This document shows, one piece after another, positions 58,370 to 63,851 of a DNA stretch of 63,851 bases. The notes below the pieces were generated by a model. The model was not told the DNA's origin and did no database searches. It was given only the letters and a program-made list of their open reading frames with translations. The translations under genes were made by a program, and so were the position numbers. The DNA is taken from contig CACNMX010000005.1 of assembly GCA_902621675.1 (NCBI GenBank), positions 1-63,851 on the forward strand, written 5' to 3'. How positions within the stretch are numbered: position 1 is the stretch's first letter; each line of letters begins with the position of its first letter. Origin of the DNA: an uncultured Prochlorococcus sp. Its GTDB lineage: Bacteria; Cyanobacteriota; Cyanobacteriia; PCC-6307; Cyanobiaceae.

Positions 58370-58855
58370 TTAACTTCTTTTTAATATTCCATTCTTACCA
58401 CCTTTTTTTTCTAAAAGGCGAATATTATCAATAGTTATAAAAGGATCTAAAGCTTTAAGCATGTCATATAGAGTGAGAAGACCAATTGAAACTGACGTAA
58501 GAGCCTCCATCTCAACACCTGTTTTAGAATGAGATTTGCAAAAAGCAATAATTTTAATTGCTTTTTTTGATTCACAAATTTCAAAATCAATTGTGATTTT
58601 ATTCAATGATAAATTATGACAGAGAGGAATAAGTTCTGAAGTTTTTTTTGCACCATTTATTGCGGAAAATCTAGCCGCTGCAAAAATATCACCTTTTTTA
58701 ATTTTTTCATTTTTTATTTTTTCTAATATTTCTTTATTCAAATTAATGTACCCTTCTGCTAAAGCCTCTCTTTTGGTTTCTTCTTTATTAGAAATATCAA
58801 CTATGTTCATTTCTCCCCTTTCATTAATATGAGTTAAAGATTTATCCATTTCCAT
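58370..58855 (-). CDS. moaC: Cyclic pyranopterin monophosphate synthase accessory protein
   Basis: 161 aa. NIVDISNKEETKREALAEG, AARFSAINGAKKTSELIPLC (catalytic Lys), CHNLSLNK, SHSKTGVEMEALTSVSI and LYDMLKALD are MoaC signatures. It converts the MoaA product to cPMP; moaA is expected beyond the right edge. Confidence 0.95.
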   Translation of the reverse strand: MEMDKSLTHINERGEMNIVDISNKEETKREALAEGYINLNKEILEKIKNEKIKKGDIFAAARFSAINGAKKTSELIPLCHNLSLNKITIDFEICESKKAIKIIAFCKSHSKTGVEMEALTSVSIGLLTLYDMLKALDPFITIDNIRLLEKKGGKNGILKRS

Positions 58856-58916
58856 TTAGCGATTTATTCAATAATACAAAAAATAAAATTTTTAATAAAG
58901 CTAATATCAATTTTTT

Positions 58917-59417
58917 ATGCTTAGCATTAATTTATTAATAAATATCAATTTAATTTTGGTTAACAGTCAATCAAATCATTATTTTAATTTCGAGGATGAT
59001 TTTATTAAAGACTTAAGATGCATACCTTTGTGTGTAAGAAGGAAACTTGATTTAATTGGAATAAAATTAAAACTTACTCATTGGCAAGATTTTAATTTAA
59101 TTGAAAAAAATAGGATAGTAGATTGGCCAGATTCAAAAAACGATCTTATTGATTTAAAAACTTTTTTAAAAGAAATTACATCTAATTCAAAATATGGAGA
59201 AGCAAAAGAAATAGAAATTTCAATTAATCAACCTTGGCAAAATAAAAATAAAGTTCCTGACCAAATTTTAAAATCGGCATTAGCAAGGGGAATTAAAATT
59301 TCAGTTGAAAAATGGAGAAATTTAAACGAATTAGATAGATTTGCTTTTTGCAAATTAGTTAGGCCAAGTCATGAACACAACAATTTGGATAGAGCATTTG
59401 ATGAGATTCTGAAATAA
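58917..59417 (+). CDS. narM: Nitrate reductase associated protein NarM
   Basis: 166 aa. YFNFEDDFIKDLRCIPLCVR and LDLIGIKLKLTHWQDF are the NarM (PF09655) signature. The protein is needed for assembly or activity of cyanobacterial NarB. The first 15 or so residues are hydrophobic and may not belong: a later start nearer SQSNHYFNFE is possible. Convergent with narB. Confidence 0.9.
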   Translation: MLSINLLININLILVNSQSNHYFNFEDDFIKDLRCIPLCVRRKLDLIGIKLKLTHWQDFNLIEKNRIVDWPDSKNDLIDLKTFLKEITSNSKYGEAKEIEISINQPWQNKNKVPDQILKSALARGIKISVEKWRNLNELDRFAFCKLVRPSHEHNNLDRAFDEILK

Positions 59418-59426
59418 GATTATTGC

Positions 59427-61538
59427 CTAGTTTGGAACAATTATTACTGAGCATGCTTTTAATTCCGGTTGTTTTGATATCGGGCATGACTTTTCATGCA
59501 TCAAAGAGTTTACTTCACACATATTTTTTTGACTAAAACCCCAATGCATTGGTAAAAAAACTGTACCTGCTTTAATTTTGTCAGTAATCTGTACTTTTGC
59601 TTGAACTTCCCCTCTTTTGGATTTAATTTTTACTATTTCATCATTTTTGATTTTTAAAGATAAAGCATCTTTAGAATTAATTTCCAATAACGGTTCTGGA
59701 TTCTTTTTTGTAAGTTTTTGAACTTTAGAAGTTCTTGTCATTGTATGCCATTGACTTAGATATCTTCCAATTGTCAAAATTAGTGGGTACTCATCTGAAG
59801 GGGGTTCAGCCAACCCAATAGGATCATCAATACAAAAATTTGCTTTGCCCGTCTCAGTTGGGAAATAACCATCTTCATATAATCTTTTTGAAGATGTACT
59901 TGGTACGCTACCTTTTGGATAGGGCCATTGTTGAGGACCATGATTTTTTAATAATTGATATGATAATCCGCTCATATCGCATAATCTTTTTGTAGTAGTT
60001 TTTAAAAATTCATCATAAACTTCCGATGAAGATTTATATTCAAATTGTTTGAAATAGCCTATCTTCTGTCCTAATTCAGCAAATATTTGCCAATCTGGTT
60101 TTGAATTTTTATTTGATTCTCTGAAAGATGGGCAAAGGGTTACTCTTCTTTCTGAATTTGTCATAACACCATCTTTTTCGCTCCATTGAGCTGCGGGCAA
60201 CACTAGATGAGCATATTTAATTGATTCACTTTGTTCATAAGATTCGTTGAGGATAATTAAAGGACATTTTAAAAGTGTTTTTTTTACAAAGTTTAAATTA
60301 GGCATGCTAACTAAAGGGTTCGTAGCTGCAATCCACCAAATTTTCACAGATCCTTTTTTTATAGCTTCTATTTGTTCAAATGCAGATAGACCCTGTTTTG
60401 GGGATATCTTTCCCTCAGGGAACCCCCATATTTTTTCAATTTCATTCCTATCTATTTTATTTTTTACAAACCTATATCCTGGAAGAAGGTGCGATAGTCC
60501 TCCTGCTTCTCTCCCACCCATAGCGTTTGGTTGGCCAGTTAAGGAAAAAGGACCAGAACCTTCTTTGCCTATTTGGCCGGTCATTAAATGAAGATTTATT
60601 AGCCCATTTACTGCTCCTGTACCCTCTTGCCTTTGATTCAAACCCATCGACCAAAGACTTAGAACATTTTTGCTTTCTCCCCATAATTTTGCAATATCAA
60701 TAATTGTTTTCTCGGATATATTGCAAATTTCACTTATTTTTTTTAGATCCCATTTTTGTATATGTTTTACAAAATCAAAATAGCTTTCGGTCGACTTATC
60801 AATGAAATTTTGATCAGTTAATTGATTCTTATAAAGATAATTCGCAATCCCAATAAATAAAAATAGATCTGTTCCAGAAGAAATTTGTAAGTAAAAATCT
60901 GCTATGGATGAAGTTTCAGTTTCTCTTGGATCAATTACTATTACTTTTAAATTATCATTTACGTTTCTTTTACGTTTTTTAATTCGATCAAAAAGAACGG
61001 GATGACATTCTGCAGTATTTGTCCCTATTAATAAAATTAAAGAGCAATGATCAATATCTTCATAACAACAAGGTGGGCCATCAGAGCCAAAACTTCTGTT
61101 ATATCCAGCTACTGCTGAGCTCATACATAGTCTTGAATTAGCATCAAAATTATTTGTTCCTATTGCTCCCTTGAGAAGCTTTTGGGCTACGTAATAATCT
61201 TCAGTATGAAATTGACCTGAGCCATACATGGCTATGGAATCAGGTCCATAATTTTTTATAGAACTCAAAATATTCTCTTTCAGAATTTCGTATGATTCGT
61301 CCCAGGAAATTTCTTTAAATTCTTCATTTAAATTTTCCCTATAAAGTGGTTCTTTTAATCTCCCATCTTTTAAAGTCTCACATACTGTTGCTCCTTTTAC
61401 GCACAATTTACCTTGAGTTGAAGGACTATCCCTATCTCCACTCACTAACCATTTATCATCAGAAACCGAACTTTTAGGCTTCATTTTTAAACCACAGCCA
61501 ACACCGCAATATGGGCATTGACTTTTAGTAAAATTCAT
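59427..61538 (-). CDS. narB: Ferredoxin-dependent assimilatory nitrate reductase
   Basis: 703 aa Mo-bisMGD enzyme. The N-terminal [4Fe-4S] site CPYCGVGCGLKMKP (C-x2-C-x3-C) has its fourth Cys in GKLCVKG. Mo-ligand Cys is in SRLCMSSAVAGY. Cofactor-binding segments: GTNTAECHPVLFDR, WSMGLNQRQEGTG, GQPNAMGGREAGG, PLHWGFS-type ending PMHWGFSQKNMCEVN. Length is normal for cyanobacterial NarB. Downstream of the nitrate permease gene (35 bp) and probably in the same NtcA-activated transcript. Confidence 0.97.
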   Translation of the reverse strand: MNFTKSQCPYCGVGCGLKMKPKSSVSDDKWLVSGDRDSPSTQGKLCVKGATVCETLKDGRLKEPLYRENLNEEFKEISWDESYEILKENILSSIKNYGPDSIAMYGSGQFHTEDYYVAQKLLKGAIGTNNFDANSRLCMSSAVAGYNRSFGSDGPPCCYEDIDHCSLILLIGTNTAECHPVLFDRIKKRKRNVNDNLKVIVIDPRETETSSIADFYLQISSGTDLFLFIGIANYLYKNQLTDQNFIDKSTESYFDFVKHIQKWDLKKISEICNISEKTIIDIAKLWGESKNVLSLWSMGLNQRQEGTGAVNGLINLHLMTGQIGKEGSGPFSLTGQPNAMGGREAGGLSHLLPGYRFVKNKIDRNEIEKIWGFPEGKISPKQGLSAFEQIEAIKKGSVKIWWIAATNPLVSMPNLNFVKKTLLKCPLIILNESYEQSESIKYAHLVLPAAQWSEKDGVMTNSERRVTLCPSFRESNKNSKPDWQIFAELGQKIGYFKQFEYKSSSEVYDEFLKTTTKRLCDMSGLSYQLLKNHGPQQWPYPKGSVPSTSSKRLYEDGYFPTETGKANFCIDDPIGLAEPPSDEYPLILTIGRYLSQWHTMTRTSKVQKLTKKNPEPLLEINSKDALSLKIKNDEIVKIKSKRGEVQAKVQITDKIKAGTVFLPMHWGFSQKNMCEVNSLMHEKSCPISKQPELKACSVIIVPN

Positions 61539-61573
61539 AAAATTTCTTTTATAAATATCTCAATAGTTTTTGG

Positions 61574-63127
61574 TTAGACGTAATTTTCAGCTTTTTCCCC
61601 TTCATAAGCATCAGCGAATGATCCTTGAGGTTCCTTTAAAAAGAAATAACAGAAAAATCCAACTACTAATCCTGCTATACCTAAAACTTGGAAGAAGGCA
61701 CTATTTGAAGCAGCAATTATTTCGGGAGAAGGATCTTTACCTCCACCCATCCATAAAGGTAAAAGGCTATAAATATTTAGATAAGTTACCGCACCAACAT
61801 TTCCATAAGCCCCAACCAATCCAGCTATTTGTCCTGTCACTCTTTTTTTAACTAAGGGAACTAAAGCAAAAGTTGAACCTTCTCCTGATTGAACAAAAAA
61901 TGAACAAAGCATCGTTAAAAATACAGCCATAAGAATTCCTGCGGATCCTGTAAAAGTTCCAGGTTTTATTAAAGACATCAATAGATATCCAAACCCTAAT
62001 CCCATAGTTAGGAATCCCATTGTATTTTTTCTATTGCCTGTTCTGTCAGATATCAATCCTCCGGCAGGTCTAGCTATTAAATTCACAAATGCATAACATG
62101 ACGCAAGAATTCCGGCTACTGCTTTAGGTAAATCAAACGTAAATTCAAAGAAACTAGGAAGCATTGAAACTACTGCCAATTCTGATCCAAAATTTACGAT
62201 GTAAGTTAATTCCAAGATCGCTACTTGTTTGAATTCATATCTATCTTCTTTAGGGTAAATTTTAGTTCCATTTAATAATTCAATATTCGTTCTTATAATT
62301 CCCCAAGTTTGGAAAATAAACCAAGCTAAAACTGCGATTAAGGCTATTGGATAAGTAGATGAAGTAAGGAAACCTACTTTTTGAAGTCTCCAACATAGGA
62401 CTGAAAGAATTGCTGCGAATGGAACATTCATTCCAATTAAACCCCAGAAATCTCTTATACTCGTTACTTCTAAACCAGCTGTTTTTGCAGGCCTTTGATA
62501 AGGTTTTCCTGGAGGTGTATCAGTCACACTAAAGAAATAAATAATTCCATAAACGAAAGAAATAATTCCTGTAAGAGCAATAGCTCCCCTCCAATTAAGT
62601 ACAGCTCCAGTAGGTAACTCAAACCCTCCTGAAAAAGACAAGAATCCAGCTACGGCAACAAGAGAAAGAGCAGAAAAAGCAGATCCAAAATTTCCCCATC
62701 CTCCATATATTCCCTCAGCCAAACCAATTTCTTTCGGAGGGAACCACTCAGAGACCATTCTTATTCCGATAACAAAACCTGCTCCTACTATTGATAAAAG
62801 CAATCTCGCAATAACAAGTTGATTGAAGTCTTGAGCACTAGCAAATAATAAACATGGCACGACAGAAAATATCAAAATTGTTGAGTAAGTTTTTCTTGGG
62901 CCGAATTTATCCAATAACATTCCAATCAAAACTCTTGCAGGGATAGTCAAAGCGACATTACATATTGCTACTGTTCTAATTTGCGCAACAGATAAACCTA
63001 AATCGGCTTTAACAGTAGTTGCAAGAGGTGCGAGGTTAAACCAAACAACAAAAGTAAGGAAAAAGGCAAACCAGGTGAGGTGAAGAGTTCTGTATCTGCC
63101 CTTTAAAGACCAAACGTCACTTAACAT
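61574..63127 (-). CDS. nrtP: Nitrate/nitrite MFS permease (NrtP/NapA type)
   Basis: 517 aa with twelve membrane helices of the NNP branch of the MFS. The nitrate signatures are GFVIGIRMVSEWFPPKEIGL and GNFGSAFSALSLVAVAG. A cytoplasmic loop separates the halves, and FALVPLVKKRVTGQIAGLVG in helix 11 is a further family motif. Marine cyanobacteria use this permease (also called napA) where freshwater species use the NrtABCD ABC system. A perfect NtcA box lies 57 bp upstream of its start. Confidence 0.95.
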   Translation of the reverse strand: MLSDVWSLKGRYRTLHLTWFAFFLTFVVWFNLAPLATTVKADLGLSVAQIRTVAICNVALTIPARVLIGMLLDKFGPRKTYSTILIFSVVPCLLFASAQDFNQLVIARLLLSIVGAGFVIGIRMVSEWFPPKEIGLAEGIYGGWGNFGSAFSALSLVAVAGFLSFSGGFELPTGAVLNWRGAIALTGIISFVYGIIYFFSVTDTPPGKPYQRPAKTAGLEVTSIRDFWGLIGMNVPFAAILSVLCWRLQKVGFLTSSTYPIALIAVLAWFIFQTWGIIRTNIELLNGTKIYPKEDRYEFKQVAILELTYIVNFGSELAVVSMLPSFFEFTFDLPKAVAGILASCYAFVNLIARPAGGLISDRTGNRKNTMGFLTMGLGFGYLLMSLIKPGTFTGSAGILMAVFLTMLCSFFVQSGEGSTFALVPLVKKRVTGQIAGLVGAYGNVGAVTYLNIYSLLPLWMGGGKDPSPEIIAASNSAFFQVLGIAGLVVGFFCYFFLKEPQGSFADAYEGEKAENYV

Positions 63128-63183
63128 GAAAATTTTCGAGATTAATTTTTAAGCAATTTATATTTTGATCAATCCATTCATTT

Positions 63184-63197
63184 GTATTATTTAATAC
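63184..63197 (-). promoter_or_regulatory. NtcA site (palindromic GTATTATTTAATAC) for the nitrate permease gene
   Basis: GTA-N8-TAC, here even a full 14-bp palindrome. On the minus strand TATAAATT follows after 21 bp, giving the spacing of an NtcA-activated promoter (-10 about 21-23 bp downstream of the box). It should activate the permease gene and narB under nitrogen limitation. Confidence 0.75.
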
Positions 63198-63297
63198 GAA
63201 AACAAGTTTTTAAGAAATGCAACTTTTTTAAAAGGCTAGAATTAATAGTCAGAACTAATAAAATCAAAATTGGGGAAAATTAGCAATCTGATTATTG

Positions 63298-63311
63298 GTA
63301 TTATCCGATAC
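63298..63311 (+). promoter_or_regulatory. NtcA site (GTATTATCCGATAC) for mobA
   Basis: Second perfect GTA-N8-TAC, 33 bp before the mobA ATG. No clear TAN3T at 22 bp, only AATATTG at about 19 bp. Likely drives mobA and presumably moaA beyond the window. Confidence 0.6.
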
Positions 63312-63344
63312 ATAAAGAACTCGTGGAAAAATATTGCCTAAATT

Positions 63345-63851
63345 ATGGAAATAAAACTTAAAAAATTTAAAGCATTCATTTTGGCTGGTGGCAAGAGTTC
63401 AAGGATGGGGTCTGATAAAGCACTAATTAAACATCATGAAGGAGGAAATTGGCTGACTCATAAAATAAAAATATTAAATAACCTTAATTTAGAGACTTTT
63501 GTAATATCAAATTATACTTCTCATTCAAATGAAGTTGATAAAAGCAATAATGTTAAGTTTATTTTAGATGCTCAACCCTTTGATGGACCATTAACTTGCA
63601 TAGAACAAATTTTTTCATCTTTTAAAAAAACTACTAAAAATATCCTAATTGTCCCAGTCGATATGCCTAATTTGAATACAAAATTAATTTATTCACTTTT
63701 TAAATCATGGGAAGAAAATCAAAATTTTGCGTTAATATCCCATGATGGAATTTTTACACAACCATTATTCGGAATTTATCCCATCAATGAAGAAAATCAT
63801 TTTAAATTAAAAAAAAAGTTATCCTCCGAGAAGAAAAACTTTCTCGGATGG
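63345..63851 (+). CDS. mobA: Molybdenum cofactor guanylyltransferase (5' part)
   Basis: 169 codons seen, running off the right edge. FILAGGKSSRMGSDKALI is the nucleotide-binding signature, and ILDAQPFDGPLTCIEQIF and ILIVPVDMPNLN follow in the usual order. It makes MGD from MPT for NarB. Divergent from the nitrate permease gene. Confidence 0.93.
   Translation, partial: MEIKLKKFKAFILAGGKSSRMGSDKALIKHHEGGNWLTHKIKILNNLNLETFVISNYTSHSNEVDKSNNVKFILDAQPFDGPLTCIEQIFSSFKKTTKNILIVPVDMPNLNTKLIYSLFKSWEENQNFALISHDGIFTQPLFGIYPINEENHFKLKKKLSSEKKNFLGW

Noticed and set aside
60247-61851. Plus-strand frames opposite narB and the nitrate permease gene
   Set aside because: Both minus-strand genes are full-length and recognisable; the frames are shadows.

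Overview
This window looks like the chromosome of a high-light Prochlorococcus. The evidence is the AT-rich sequence with very short intergenic gaps, a high-light-inducible protein, and many tiny proteins of families found almost only in marine picocyanobacteria (DUF3303, DUF3764, DUF1651, DUF2839, DUF3721-like). It also has a cyanobacterial-type ferredoxin nitrite reductase, NarB, NarM and a nitrate MFS permease. Almost all of it is accessory (genomic-island) DNA; I did not try to name a strain.

Layout. (1) About 1-17 kb is a phosphorus-scavenging region. It has a short CRP-like regulator divergent from a phnD-phnC-phnE-phnE ABC transporter for phosphite or phosphonates. Further on come a HAD hydrolase, a NUDIX hydrolase, a PhnZ-type HD oxygenase, an FAD oxidase and a phosphonatase-like HAD hydrolase. 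The last two stand in one minus-strand run with an AepX/AepV/AepW-type 2-aminoethylphosphonate transporter. An oxidase-plus-phosphonatase route from AEP or N-methyl-AEP to phosphate is plausible. The PhnZ is present without a recognisable PhnY. (2) About 17-36 kb is a tRNA-Pro-anchored island: an intact tRNA-Pro(UGG), an adjacent tyrosine recombinase, and at least three 3'-tRNA remnants at 28.4, 31.7 and 34.1 kb. These divide the island into compartments. One holds a 1214-aa chimeric autotransporter with BspA/DUF285-like repeats. Another holds an inverse-autotransporter barrel without a passenger, followed by a secreted protein. Left of the integrase are a secreted polysaccharide-lyase-like protein and a secreted amidohydrolase-like protein. 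This matches the tRNA-flanked integrative elements (tycheposons) described for Prochlorococcus. (3) About 36-53 kb is a field of very small genes (hli, small membrane proteins, duplicated gene families). It also has RluF, a SRAP protein, a small copper/metal module (MauE/DoxX-like, DUF411, DUF3721, PepSY-like), an NSS transporter, SelO and a candidate structured RNA. (4) About 53.6 kb to the end is a nitrate assimilation cluster: nirA, a helical-repeat protein, moaB, moaD, moaE, moeA, moaC, narM, narB, the nitrate permease gene and the 5' part of mobA. Two perfect GTA-N8-TAC NtcA sites lie between the permease gene and mobA.

Signals that gene calling alone would miss: a dispersed motif (core AGTCGAY, often TTGAMAGTCGAYCTAAAATT) found at ten places, mostly in the same orientation. 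In four cases it is followed by a G-rich/C-rich segment and a T-run that abuts the start codon. There is also a pair of 56-aa paralogs, 44 kb apart, that share a conserved hairpin leader. A candidate small RNA with two terminator-like hairpins lies at 40.8-40.9 kb. Recombinase-site-like TGTACGCAA repeats lie in front of the integrase gene, with related CACGCAA motifs near the tRNA remnants. Several broken small genes and duplicated small-gene families point to active remodelling.
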